DNA of 64,000 bases from Chloroflexota bacterium. GTDB lineage: Bacteria > Chloroflexota > UBA11872. Positions 42,391 to 51,411 of the stretch are shown one piece after another. The position numbers and the translations under genes were made by a program. Under the pieces are notes generated by a model, which did no database searches, was not told the origin of the DNA, and saw only the letters and a list, made by a program, of their open reading frames with translations. Numbering within the stretch: the first letter of the stretch is position 1; every line of letters starts with the position of its first letter. The DNA is taken from NCBI GenBank assembly GCA_022825895.1, contig JAJDVX010000037.1, forward strand, positions 120,581 to 184,580, given 5' to 3'.

Positions 42391-44604
42391 TCAGGCCGGC
42401 GGCCGTTCGGCGTTGCTGTCCGAGCCGTCACCCGGCATTCGGCCTTGCTGGTCCAGCCAGGCGCGCACGAGCCGTAGTTCCTGGTAGGAGAAATCGTCGC
42501 CCAGAAGATCCCTGACCGGCGCGAGGTTCCACGATTCCGTGTCGGCAAACGCCTGCTCAATGCGAGTCAATCGCTCTTGCGGCGGCAGTTCACGCTCCAG
42601 CGACAGCGTTTCGCCGGAGGCGATCAAGCGTTCCAGGTGAGACATGATCGTGGCTTCGGTCAGTTGCCGTCGCTGGCTGACCTCGGATATCGACAGACCG
42701 CTCAGCAGGAGGTCCAGCGTCTGGCGGTAGGTCGAACCCTGGCGTCGTGTCGCCCGGTCACGCCCGGTCCTACGTCGTGTTCTCGGACGCTCCGCCAGGC
42801 CGAGAGGTTCGGCGTGATCGCGGATGACGGTCAGGAAGTCGTCGGCGAATTCGTTCAGCTTTACGCGGCCGACGCCGGATATGCCCGAAAACGCTTCCCG
42901 ACTCTGCGGGAGGTAGCAGGCCATTTCCTGGAGCGACCGGTCGCCGAAGATCACGTAGGGCGGTACGTTTCGGGCCTGCGCCAGCCGCCAACGCAGGTCG
43001 CGCAGGCGGTCGAACAAGCCACGGTCGAAGTCCAGGTGATCGAGCCCGGGCCGCGGCTGGGGAGCATCGTCCTCCAGCGGCTTGACGCGGGTGAGCGTCA
43101 GCGGCTCGCGCCGGCGCAAGAATTCGCGACCGCTCGGGGTCACGGCGAGGGACCGGTAGCGGTCGGCGCTTCGTCCCACCAGCCCCGCGTCTTCCAGCAG
43201 GCTTACGATGTCGTGCAGTTCGTCCCGTTCATAGTCGCGGGCGATGCCATGCACCGACAGACGGTGGTGCCCCGATTCCCGCAATCGACGGCCACGGCCG
43301 CCGCGCAGGACCTGGATCACATGCGCGGCGCCGAAGCGTTCGCCGGTGCGGATGATGGCCGAGAGGAGTTTCTGGGCGATTTCGGTGGCGTCAAACTCCT
43401 CGCGCTCGCTGCGACAGACGTCGCAACCGCCGCAGGTTGTCTGGTCATAGGCCTCGCCGAAGTAGTCGAGCAGGTACGCACGGCGGCAGGTTTGCAACTG
43501 GCTGTATCTGATCATTCGCTGCAGCTTGTGCCGAGCGCGCGCGCGCTCGGATTCGTCTTCGATCTGCTCAATGAAGCCGGTCAGCGCGTGCCGGTCCGAC
43601 GCGCCGTAGAAGAGCACGCAGGTACTGGGCAGCCCGTCGCGGCCGGCGCGTCCCGTTTCCTGGTAATAGCCCTCCAGGGTCTTGGGCAGGTGGTAGTGAA
43701 CGATCAACCGCACGTCCGGCTTGTCGATGCCCATGCCGAAGGCAATGGTCGCCGTGACAACCCGGACTTCGTCCCGGATGAACCGTTCCTGGGTCGTTCG
43801 ACGAACGGCCGGATCGAGGCCGGCGTGGTAGGGCAGCGCCTGGATGCCCTCGTCGCCGAGGTCCGCCGCCAGGTCCTCGGTGTTCTGGCGGGAGAGGCAG
43901 TAGACGATGGCCGAGCCGTCGGCATGCTGTCGAAGGAGATTGAGCAGCGCCTCGAAGGCCCCGCGCTTGGGGCGGACGAGATAGGTCAGGTTCTGGCGGT
44001 CAAAGCTGGCCACGAACTGCCGTGCTTGCGGGATCGCCAATTGCCTCACGATGTCGTCCCGGACCTGGGCGGTGGCCGTGGCGGTAAGGGCCATGACGGG
44101 CGCGGCGGGAAAGCGCTCGCGCAACACGTGCAGGTTCCGATAGTCGGGACGGAAGTCGTGGCCCCACTCGGAAATACAGTGGGCTTCGTCGATCGCGATC
44201 TGGCTGACGTCAACTGACCCAAGAAACTCACGGAAGCCCGGCACGGCCAGGCGTTCCGGGGCGATGTAGAGGATCTTCAGGCGGCCCGCCCTGCCCTCCG
44301 CCAGCGTGCCGCGAGCTTCGTGCGGCGGGACCGTGCTGTTGACGAAGGCTGCCGCCACGCCATTGGCGCGCAGGGCATCCACCTGGTCCTTCATGAGGGC
44401 GATCAGGGGCGAAACCACCAACGTCAAACCGTCCAGGCACAGGGCGGGTAGCTGGTAGCAGAGGGACTTCCCGCCGCCGGTGGGCATCAGCACCAGGGCG
44501 TCGCGCCCATCAAGCACGGTTTGGATGATTTCGGCCTGGAGCGGGCGGAACTCGTCGTAGCCGAAGCGGGTTTTCAGCAGATCGTGGATATCGGGCGTTC
44601 GCAT
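42391..44604 (-). CDS. recQ: ATP-dependent DNA helicase RecQ
   Basis: 3'-5' DNA helicase of recombination and repair, 737 residues. Motifs: Walker A LMPTGGGKSLCYQ (about 38-50), the DEAH box IAIDEAHCISEWGHDF, motif III ALTATA, then the second RecA lobe with TIAFGMGIDKPDVR and QETGRAGRDGLPS. A zinc-binding segment (CRRAYLLDYFGE and TTCGGCDVC, four Cys) and a winged-helix RQC region follow. The HRDC domain begins FDRLRDLRWRLAQARNVPP and ends near FLTVIRDH. The C-terminus carries a further helix-turn-helix type (HTH_40) segment around TYRQTLDLLLSGLSISEVSQRR, found in the RecQ proteins of many Gram-positive and related bacteria. All catalytic motifs look intact. Confidence 0.96.
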   Translation of the reverse strand: MRTPDIHDLLKTRFGYDEFRPLQAEIIQTVLDGRDALVLMPTGGGKSLCYQLPALCLDGLTLVVSPLIALMKDQVDALRANGVAAAFVNSTVPPHEARGTLAEGRAGRLKILYIAPERLAVPGFREFLGSVDVSQIAIDEAHCISEWGHDFRPDYRNLHVLRERFPAAPVMALTATATAQVRDDIVRQLAIPQARQFVASFDRQNLTYLVRPKRGAFEALLNLLRQHADGSAIVYCLSRQNTEDLAADLGDEGIQALPYHAGLDPAVRRTTQERFIRDEVRVVTATIAFGMGIDKPDVRLIVHYHLPKTLEGYYQETGRAGRDGLPSTCVLFYGASDRHALTGFIEQIEDESERARARHKLQRMIRYSQLQTCRRAYLLDYFGEAYDQTTCGGCDVCRSEREEFDATEIAQKLLSAIIRTGERFGAAHVIQVLRGGRGRRLRESGHHRLSVHGIARDYERDELHDIVSLLEDAGLVGRSADRYRSLAVTPSGREFLRRREPLTLTRVKPLEDDAPQPRPGLDHLDFDRGLFDRLRDLRWRLAQARNVPPYVIFGDRSLQEMACYLPQSREAFSGISGVGRVKLNEFADDFLTVIRDHAEPLGLAERPRTRRRTGRDRATRRQGSTYRQTLDLLLSGLSISEVSQRRQLTEATIMSHLERLIASGETLSLERELPPQERLTRIEQAFADTESWNLAPVRDLLGDDFSYQELRLVRAWLDQQGRMPGDGSDSNAERPPA

Positions 44605-44869
44605 GGCTGGCCAGCCGCTCGTTCAGGGTCTCCCGCGATGATTCGAGCCCGGGCGCGCTCCGCCAGCCCTGCCTGCTCTGCATCTCCGACAGCCCGCCGG
44701 AGACAGAACGGGCACAAGACCGCTACCGTATGGGCGCTGCGCGGCGGGGCGCGCTACGCGCGCGCATTTTCCCACGGCGGGCCGAGACGCAGTAGTCACG
44801 AAGTCTCGAGCGCGCCGGTTCCGGTTAGGTTCACACGCAGCCACCCGGCGCAGGGAAGGGTGGCGGCGG

Positions 44870-46033
44870 GTGCGCGTGCTGGTGCTGAGTCATACCTACC
44901 TGCGGCGATTCAACCAGCGGAAGTGGGAAGCGTTCGCCGACTTGTCGCCGGGGCATGCGGTCCTGCTGGCGGTCCCGAACGGCTGGCTGGATCCGCACTT
45001 CGGCCGCGTCGAGCCTGAGACGCCAACGCATCCGCGCGTGCGCCTGCTCGTCGCTCGGGCGCTGCTTCGCGGGCACGGCACGCTGACCTTTCACATTGAC
45101 CCGCGGTTTGTGCCGGCGGCCAGGCGTTTCCGGCCGGAGGTCGTGCTGGTCGAGCAGGAGCCGCACTCGCTGCTGGCCCTGCAGGGCCGCTGGCTGGCCC
45201 GGCTGTTCCCGGGGTGTCCACCGTTCACGTTTTTCGCGTGGGGCGGCCCGCCGAACCGCCGGCGGGCGCTGCCGCTGCGCATTCTGGAGCGTGGCGCGCT
45301 GCGCGCGGCCCGAGCGGCCATTGCCGGGAACCAGGCGGCCTGCGAGCAACTGCGCGCGTCAGGCTTCGGCCACCCGATCCACCGCATGCCACAGGTTGGC
45401 GTCGATCCGCCGGATCGGCCGGATCAGACCCGGCGGCAGGTACGACGCGAATTGGGGCTGTCCGGCGTTGTCCTCGGCTTTGCCGGGCGACTGATTCCCG
45501 AAAAGGGGGTGCTGGACCTGGCGGAGGCGCTGATTGGGCTCGGGCGCCTTGACTGGACGTTCCTGGCGGTCGGCCGGGGGCCATCCGGCGATGAGCTGAA
45601 GATGCGCTTCGGACACGCCGAGTTGTCCGGGCGACTGAGGCTTGTCGAGGACGCCGACCACTACCGGGTAAGCGCCTTATTGGCCGCGCTGGACGTACTC
45701 GTCCTGCCGTCCCATGCGACCGCGGACTGGGCCGAGCAGTTCGGGCACGTGCTGATCGAGGCCATGGCGGCGGGCTGCCCGGTGGTGGGGACTGACTCCG
45801 GCGAGATTCCGCACGTGATCGGCAATGCCGGCATCGTGGTTCCGGAACGCGACGTCGGGCGGCTGCGAGCCGCCTTGCAGCGCCTGCTCGAGGACTCCGC
45901 CTTGCGCGAACACCTGGCCGCGCGAGGTCGGGTCCGTGTCCAACGCCATTACACGCACGCGGTGGTGGCGCGACGGTTGGCGGGATGCCTGGAGCAAGTC
46001 CGCACCCGGCCGGCGAAACGCCGCGATCCATGA
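44870..46033 (+). CDS. Glycosyltransferase family 4, exopolysaccharide locus
   Basis: A 387-residue GT-B fold glycosyltransferase, the first gene of the left half of the exopolysaccharide locus. GTG at 44870 puts MRVLVLSHTYLRRFNQRKW at the N-terminus. The donor domain shows VVLGFAGRLIPEKGVLDLAEAL, LAVGRGPSGDEL, then LLAALDVLVLPSHATADWAEQFGHVLIEAMAAGCPVVGTDSGEIPHVIG, the full E-x7-E nucleotide-sugar motif. Acceptor and donor sugar are not predictable. The next gene overlaps by 4 bases (ATGA), and a third gene follows the same way. Together they form a tight glycosyltransferase/methyltransferase/glycosyltransferase operon. Confidence 0.88.
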   Translation: MRVLVLSHTYLRRFNQRKWEAFADLSPGHAVLLAVPNGWLDPHFGRVEPETPTHPRVRLLVARALLRGHGTLTFHIDPRFVPAARRFRPEVVLVEQEPHSLLALQGRWLARLFPGCPPFTFFAWGGPPNRRRALPLRILERGALRAARAAIAGNQAACEQLRASGFGHPIHRMPQVGVDPPDRPDQTRRQVRRELGLSGVVLGFAGRLIPEKGVLDLAEALIGLGRLDWTFLAVGRGPSGDELKMRFGHAELSGRLRLVEDADHYRVSALLAALDVLVLPSHATADWAEQFGHVLIEAMAAGCPVVGTDSGEIPHVIGNAGIVVPERDVGRLRAALQRLLEDSALREHLAARGRVRVQRHYTHAVVARRLAGCLEQVRTRPAKRRDP

Positions 46034-46662
46034 ACGGCCAGTCGGCGCCGCCGGTTCGCAAGCGCGCGTACTATCGGGGAACCGGGGCGCCGCCCCAACT
46101 CGTGCGCGAGTACTTTCGACGCCTGGGGTCCGTCTGGCTGGTGCTGGACCTGGGCTGCGGACCAGGCGGCGTCTCGCGCGCGGCGCCGTGCGGCGTGCGC
46201 GTGATCGGAGTCGATCACGACCGAGGGGCTCTTGAAGGCGCCGGTCGATACGGCCGAGTCGTGGCCTGGGATGCCGACGAGGGACGGCGGCTGCCGTTTC
46301 CGCGCAGGCGGTTCGACGCTGTGATTGCCAGGGACGTGCTGGAACACCTGGACCGTCCCTGGGACGCCGTGCGCGAGATGCACTCGGTACTGCGGCCCGG
46401 CGGGTTGGCGCTGGCGTCGATTCCGATGGCGCGGCCGCGCGTGGTCTGGAACGACTACACGCACCGCCGTGGCTTCACCCGCGCGGCGGTTCGCCAGCTG
46501 TTCCTGGACGCCGGATTCGAGGTGGAGCGGGTGGATCGCATGGGGCCGCTACCGCTGGCGGCGCGGCTGGGATTGATCAGGGCGGCGCCCTGGCTGCTGC
46601 GGCTGCCGGTGCTGAATCAGGTCTGGGCAACCAGTTGGGAAGTCCTGGCACGCAAGCCATGA
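46030..46662 (+). CDS. SAM-dependent methyltransferase (class I)
   Basis: A 210-residue class I methyltransferase. ATG at 46030 overlaps the stop of the glycosyltransferase gene (ATGA). The SAM-binding loop is VLDLGCGPGGVSRA near residue 40, the acidic ribose residue lies in VIGVDHDRGAL, then DAVIARDVLEHLDRPWDAVREM and the post-motif III VLRPGGLALASIPMARP. This is the pattern of methyltransferase type 11/23 proteins that modify sugars or lipids in capsule and exopolysaccharide loci. Flanked by two glycosyltransferases with overlapping codons, it probably O-methylates the growing glycan. The target is inferred, not visible. Confidence 0.86.
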   Translation: MNGQSAPPVRKRAYYRGTGAPPQLVREYFRRLGSVWLVLDLGCGPGGVSRAAPCGVRVIGVDHDRGALEGAGRYGRVVAWDADEGRRLPFPRRRFDAVIARDVLEHLDRPWDAVREMHSVLRPGGLALASIPMARPRVVWNDYTHRRGFTRAAVRQLFLDAGFEVERVDRMGPLPLAARLGLIRAAPWLLRLPVLNQVWATSWEVLARKP

Positions 46663-47828
46663 GCGCGCAGCGGCCATCGGATGAGGGTTCCAGGGCGCGG
46701 CCGCGCGTCAACCTCTATCTCGTGAATCCCAGCGAGTGCCGGCCCTCGATGGACCGCTATGGCCGGACGCTGGAGCGGGCGCTGCGGTACCTGGACCCGC
46801 CGCTGAACGTACACACGGTGACACCGCCCCCATGGCCGGAGCATGACGACAGCCCATTCGGACGCCTGGCCGAGAACGTGGGCAAGTACCGGGTGCGCTA
46901 CGCGGATTACCCACGCCGGGTGTCCGGCGAATCGGCCACCGTGCATCACATCGTGGACCACTCGTACGCCCACCTGGCCGCCACGCTGGGGCCACGGCGC
47001 ACGGTGGTGACCTGTCACGACCTGATGCTGCTGCGCATGGCCGACGGTCGGATTCCGGGCGCGCGAACGTCGCGCGTCGCTCTCACGGCCTTTCGCTATG
47101 CCGTTCGCCATCTCCGGCGGGCCGCCCGCGTCGTCTGCGTCAGCCAGGCCACGGCCGACGACGTGCAGCGGTACCTGGACTGCGACCCGGCGCGGGTGCA
47201 GGTGGTGCACAGCGGTGTGGCGGACCACTTTCGCGCTCCGGCGGCGGAGCGCGTGGCCCGGCTTCGTGAACGGCTGGAACTGCCGGAGATCCCGTTGCTG
47301 CTGCACGTCGGAGGCGCCGATGCCTACAAGAACATCGAGGGCGCGTTGCGGGTCGTGCACGCCCTGCGCCAAACGCACGACGTCGACTGCGGCTTCGTCA
47401 AAGCAGGCCAGCGCCTGACCACGGACCAGTGGCGGCTGGCGCGAAGCCTGGGGTTGGAATCGCGGATCGCGGAAACCGGCTATATGCCCGAGCCGGACCT
47501 TCCCGCGCTCTATGCCTGCTGCCAGGTCCTGCTGACCCCGTCGCACTGGGAGGGCTTTGGCTGGCCGGCGCTGGAGGCCATGGCCTGCGGAACGCCGGCG
47601 GTCACCTCGGACTGCGCCGCGTTTCGCGAGACCGCCGGGGACGCCGCCCTGCAGGCGAACGCCACGGACACGCGCGGGCTGGCGGCAGCCGCGGCGCGGC
47701 TGCTGAAGGACGACGAGAGGCGCCGCGGCGCGCAGGCTGCCGGACTGGCGCTGGCTCGACGCTTTCGCTGGGATCGAACGGCGCGGGCGTTGGGCGAAAT
47801 CTACGCCACGGTGGCGGCCACGGAATGA
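46659..47828 (+). CDS. Glycosyltransferase family 4, exopolysaccharide locus
   Basis: A 389-residue GT4 protein, the third of the overlapping trio (ATG at 46659 inside the methyltransferase stop). The N-terminus PRVNLYLVNPSECRPSMDRYG is followed by the acceptor domain (HHIVDHSYAHLAATLGPRRTVVTCHD). The donor domain then has VVHSGVADHFRA, LLLHVGGADAYKNIEGALRVV, and LYACCQVLLTPSHWEGFGWPALEAMACGTPAVTSDCAAFRETAGDAAL (canonical E-x7-E). The order of parts is like mannosyltransferases of the WbaZ/RfaG kind. It adds one sugar of the repeat unit; linkage unknown. The genomic neighbours support an envelope-glycan role. Confidence 0.88.
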   Translation: MSAQRPSDEGSRARPRVNLYLVNPSECRPSMDRYGRTLERALRYLDPPLNVHTVTPPPWPEHDDSPFGRLAENVGKYRVRYADYPRRVSGESATVHHIVDHSYAHLAATLGPRRTVVTCHDLMLLRMADGRIPGARTSRVALTAFRYAVRHLRRAARVVCVSQATADDVQRYLDCDPARVQVVHSGVADHFRAPAAERVARLRERLELPEIPLLLHVGGADAYKNIEGALRVVHALRQTHDVDCGFVKAGQRLTTDQWRLARSLGLESRIAETGYMPEPDLPALYACCQVLLTPSHWEGFGWPALEAMACGTPAVTSDCAAFRETAGDAALQANATDTRGLAAAAARLLKDDERRRGAQAAGLALARRFRWDRTARALGEIYATVAATE

Positions 47829-47888
47829 GCGCTGCCCGTCCGCGCGGTATGTTGCGCCACCCCACGCCGAGGAAGTGAACGCCGCCCC

Positions 47889-48902
47889 ATGGCTACCGGA
47901 ACGATCGTGGTCACCGTGCACCGGCCGCTGCGCGAGATGACCCTGAAACCCGAGGACGAGGCCCGCCTGGAAACGCTGGCCGCCCACGTGGTCGGCAACG
48001 ACGGCGACGAACCCTGGACACAAGACGACCTGATGGAGCACCTGGACCCCGACGTGCGGGCCGTCATTACCGGTTGGGGCAGTCCGAAGCTTGACCTGGA
48101 GGCACTGGCCGCCGCGCCAAACCTAGAGATCGTGGCGCACGCCGCCGGGACCGTCCGGCCTTATGTGGACGAGTCGGCCTGGGACAACGGTATCCGCGTG
48201 ACCCATGCGGCCGACGTGATCGCCGAGGCGGTGGCGGAGTACACCATTGGGGCCATCCTGCTGGGGCTGCGCGGATATATCGGTCACCAGGAGACGCTGA
48301 GAGCCGGCGGCTGGAAACAGTCCAGCGGCGGTTCGAACGTCGGCGGGTTGCTGGCCGAGCGGCGGGTGGGCGTGGTGGCCGCCAGCATGGTGGGACGCCG
48401 CGTGATTCCGTTGCTCCGGGCCTTCACGCCCGACGTGGTCCTGTACGACCCGTTTGTGGACGAGCAGGGGGCCGCCGACCTGGGCGTGCAACTGGCGGAC
48501 CTGGACACGCTGATGCGCACCAGCGACGTGGTGACCCTGCACGCGCCGATCCTGCCCGAGACGCACCACATGATCGGACGGCGGGAACTGGACCTGATGA
48601 AGCCGGGGGCGCTGTTCGTCAACTGCGCGCGGGCCTGGCTGGTGGACCAGGACGCGCTGCTCGACGTATTGGCCGCCGGGAAGATCGATGCGGTGCTGGA
48701 CGTGTTCGACGACGAGCCGTTGCCGGCCGACTCGGCGTTCCGGGACCTGCCGAACGCGGTCCTCACGCCCCACATCGCCGGTTTCACGCTGGAAACGCGA
48801 GCGCGGCAGATGGGCCGGATGGTGGACGAGATCGCCCGCCACTTTGCCGGCGAACCGCTGCGGCACGAGATTTCGCGCGAGCAAGTGGAGCGAATGGCCT
48901 AG
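47889..48902 (+). CDS. D-isomer-specific 2-hydroxyacid dehydrogenase family protein
   Basis: A 337-residue protein resembling D-3-phosphoglycerate dehydrogenase. Catalytic pieces: VAEYTIGAILLGLRG before the NAD domain, LFVNCARAWLVDQDALLDVLAAGKIDAVLDVFDDEPLP (Arg and Glu), and VLTPHIAGFT (the general-acid His). The nucleotide-binding loop is unusual: RVGVVAASMVGRRV stands where the family has V-G-I-I-G-x-G-x-I-G, so the first two glycines of GxGxxG are Ala and Ser. NAD binding may be altered. It sits in the exopolysaccharide locus between a glycosyltransferase and a polymerase-like membrane gene and could make a carboxylated precursor, or simply be a neighbour. Confidence 0.8.
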   Translation: MATGTIVVTVHRPLREMTLKPEDEARLETLAAHVVGNDGDEPWTQDDLMEHLDPDVRAVITGWGSPKLDLEALAAAPNLEIVAHAAGTVRPYVDESAWDNGIRVTHAADVIAEAVAEYTIGAILLGLRGYIGHQETLRAGGWKQSSGGSNVGGLLAERRVGVVAASMVGRRVIPLLRAFTPDVVLYDPFVDEQGAADLGVQLADLDTLMRTSDVVTLHAPILPETHHMIGRRELDLMKPGALFVNCARAWLVDQDALLDVLAAGKIDAVLDVFDDEPLPADSAFRDLPNAVLTPHIAGFTLETRARQMGRMVDEIARHFAGEPLRHEISREQVERMA

Positions 48903-48922
48903 CTCCAAGGAGGCGCCCGCTG

Positions 48923-50461
48923 GTGCTTGCAAGCCGGGCGGACGTCATTGGTCGGCGCCGGGCGCCGACTCTAGGCATGGGCCGTTCGAGCCGGCTCCTG
49001 GTCGCCTTGCTGGCCGTCGCGGGCGCCGCGGTGGCGGGGGCGGCTGCCGCGCTCCTGATTGGCGCGTTGCCCGCCGGGTCCGCAGTTTCCGCGCTGGCCG
49101 TGGGGCTGTCGGTGTTGGCGCTGGCGCCCGCCGTACATGCGTTGATCAGCCGCGGCGACCTGTTCCAGCCGATCGTGCCGATCGGACTGTTCTTCTTTCT
49201 CGACTTCGGCATGCGGACGTTGCTGGTCGAGGCCGGGAGCGACCTGGCGGAACCGTTCATCTTCGTCAACATCGACGACACGCGGGGGCCGGCGGTGGCC
49301 CTGGCCATATTGGCGCTGACGCTGACGTACGCCGGCTACTACGCGCCGTGGTGGCGACGCGCGGTTGGGCGGATACCGCAGATACCAGTGGCCTTGCCCG
49401 CGCAGGCGCCGTGGATGGTCCTGGGCCTGATCTATGCGGTTGGCGTGATCGCCCGCGGCGTGCTGCTGCTGGACCGGGGGGCTACGTTCGCCAGCCTTGA
49501 CCTTCAAGAGCGGCTCACTGACGACTTCAACCTTTTGCTGCAAATCGGCGGCTTCAGCCAGTTCGCCGTGCTGCTGGCGGGCGTCTATCTGTTTCGACCG
49601 GAACGAGTACGGGCAGGCGTCGCGGCGGCGGTGCTTGCGGTGATCGCGCCAATCGAGGGGGTCTTTACGGTGGCCTTCGGCGCCAAGCACGTATTTGCGT
49701 TTCTGCTGGTGGGCCTGGCGGGGCTCTACAACTACCGGGTCCGGCGGTTGGGCGGCTTGCGGTTCGCGCTCGCAGTTGCGGCGGCGGTGGTCGTGATGTT
49801 CGGCGCGGTGACGATCTACCGGGATCGGGTCCACCGGGGCGCGCTTGAGCGGCCGACGGATGCGGCGAGCCTGGCGACGGCTCCCGTGGCTTTGGCCGGC
49901 GAGCTGGTCAAGGCCGGCCCGCGCGAGTTTCTGCACGCGGCGCTCCGGACGCTGGCGAACCGGCACACCTCGGGTGAAATCGTGGCGTCGATCCTGGCGA
50001 ACGGCGACGCCGTGGACCTGGAAGTCACGGGCGCGGACCTGGCGCTGATACCCGCCTTTGCGTTCGTGCCGCGAGCGATCTGGCCGGACAAACCGGCGCC
50101 GTTCTCGCCCCAGGTCAGCAGCGCCTTCCGAGGGGTGGAGGGCAATCGAACGTCGTTTGGCATGACGCACAGCGGCGACCTGTACTTGCGCCATGGCCTG
50201 CCGGGCGTGGTGATCGGCAGCCTGGCGCTGGGGCTGCTGTACCGGCTGCTGTACGGCTGGCTGGTGGACCGGCCGGGCGCCACGGCGGTGGGCGCGGTGC
50301 TGTACCTGGCGGTGTTCTGGCGGATCATCTTTGTGAACGCCGAGATCATCCCGGTGTACGTACAGGCCATCAGATCCCTGGTCGTAGGTCTGGGCTTGCT
50401 GGCGTTGGTTACCTGCGCGTCGAAGCTGATGGGCGGTGGTCGGGCTCAGCGGGGGCTGTAG
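48923..50461 (+). CDS. Polytopic membrane protein, Wzy-like polysaccharide polymerase candidate
   Basis: A 512-residue membrane protein with about ten to twelve hydrophobic segments (first at about residues 25-52, last ending about 500). A large, less hydrophobic central loop (about 305-400) includes the run VHRGALERPTDAASL and ALIPAFAFVPRAIWPDKPAPF. This topology, with one long external loop before the last helices (SGDLYLRHGLPGVVIGSLALGLLYRLLYG), is that of O-antigen/exopolysaccharide repeat-unit polymerases (Wzy/EpsG-like). Those proteins share little sequence, so this is a call from topology and context. The start may be GTG at 48923 or ATG at 48977. Its 3' end overlaps the convergent glycosyltransferase by 16 bases. 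Confidence 0.62.
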   Translation: MLASRADVIGRRRAPTLGMGRSSRLLVALLAVAGAAVAGAAAALLIGALPAGSAVSALAVGLSVLALAPAVHALISRGDLFQPIVPIGLFFFLDFGMRTLLVEAGSDLAEPFIFVNIDDTRGPAVALAILALTLTYAGYYAPWWRRAVGRIPQIPVALPAQAPWMVLGLIYAVGVIARGVLLLDRGATFASLDLQERLTDDFNLLLQIGGFSQFAVLLAGVYLFRPERVRAGVAAAVLAVIAPIEGVFTVAFGAKHVFAFLLVGLAGLYNYRVRRLGGLRFALAVAAAVVVMFGAVTIYRDRVHRGALERPTDAASLATAPVALAGELVKAGPREFLHAALRTLANRHTSGEIVASILANGDAVDLEVTGADLALIPAFAFVPRAIWPDKPAPFSPQVSSAFRGVEGNRTSFGMTHSGDLYLRHGLPGVVIGSLALGLLYRLLYGWLVDRPGATAVGAVLYLAVFWRIIFVNAEIIPVYVQAIRSLVVGLGLLALVTCASKLMGGGRAQRGL

Positions 50462-51411
50462 ACGCCTGTCAGCACCTCGTGCACGCCCTGCCAGACGCCG
50501 AGGGCGCGGGCCGTGCGAGCCGCGGCATCCAGTAACGCAAAGATCGCCAGGTCGGAAGGTCCACGCGGCGACCGCGCGGCCAGGCAACGGGCCCGGTGCA
50601 GCGGAACGGCCAGCGTGACGATTTCGACGGCCGTCAGGACGGTGCGGGCCATTGACGCCGCCAACAGGTGGGCGACACCGTGACGTCGCCGCTTGCGGCG
50701 GCTGTAGGCGAAGTTGCGGCCGCGTCGGCGCTGCAGGGCCAGAAACGCGCCCCAGGTCTTCGGGCGGTCGTGCAGGACTTCAATGGTCAGGTCCTCGACT
50801 CGTCGAAATCCGGCAGCCATTACACGTTCGCCGAATTCGGAGTCGTCGCCACGCGGCAGGTCTTCACGAAACCCGCCCACCGACTGGATTACTTGCGAGC
50901 GAACGGAGAAGGCTTGCGAGCTGCGCTGTGGCTCGGGTTCAGCCAGCGCCAGCTCATGCTCGCTTTGCAGGTAGCGCGAGGGCGCCCGAGCGCGGTCGGC
51001 CACGCGCGACCCAACCAGCAGGTATTCGGCCCCCGCACCAAAGTGAGCCAGGATTCGGTCCGTAAAGTCACTGGGCAGCGTCAGGTCGGCATCCATGAAC
51101 ACCAGGATGTCGCCCGTCGCAATGCGCGCGCCGCTGTTGCGGGCGGCGGCGACGCCGCGCGGCAGCGGGTGGCGAATCGTGCGCACCGGCCGGACACTGC
51201 CCACCCGGACAAGCCGCCGGCGCGTCTCATCCGTCGATCCGTCATCCACGAATACGAGCTCAATGCTTGGATTCGTCTGACGGTCCATCGAATCGAGGAT
51301 GTCCGCGACGCGATGGGCCTCGTTGTAGGCGGGCACGATGAAGGAGACGAGGGATTTCCCGCGCTGGGGAACGTCAGCCCGCGACACTGACGTTCCAGGT
51401 CTCTCAGCCAT
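50446..51411 (-). CDS. Glycosyltransferase family 2 (GT-A fold)
   Basis: A 321-residue inverting GT2 enzyme. The GT-A start SLVSFIVPAYNEAHRVADIL is followed by IELVFVDDGSTDETRRRL and the metal-binding DILVFMDADLTLPSDFT (DxD). Further on are REDLPRGDDSEFGERVMAAGFR, with the catalytic base region (DDSEFG), and a membrane-associated C-terminus (AHLLAASMARTVLTAVEIV). It probably primes or extends the glycan on an isoprenoid carrier. The ATG at 51411 overlaps the end of the upstream gene by 8 bases, so the right half of the locus (autokinase, unknown protein, GT2) is one leftward operon converging on the left half. Confidence 0.88.
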   Translation of the reverse strand: MAERPGTSVSRADVPQRGKSLVSFIVPAYNEAHRVADILDSMDRQTNPSIELVFVDDGSTDETRRRLVRVGSVRPVRTIRHPLPRGVAAARNSGARIATGDILVFMDADLTLPSDFTDRILAHFGAGAEYLLVGSRVADRARAPSRYLQSEHELALAEPEPQRSSQAFSVRSQVIQSVGGFREDLPRGDDSEFGERVMAAGFRRVEDLTIEVLHDRPKTWGAFLALQRRRGRNFAYSRRKRRRHGVAHLLAASMARTVLTAVEIVTLAVPLHRARCLAARSPRGPSDLAIFALLDAAARTARALGVWQGVHEVLTGVYSPR

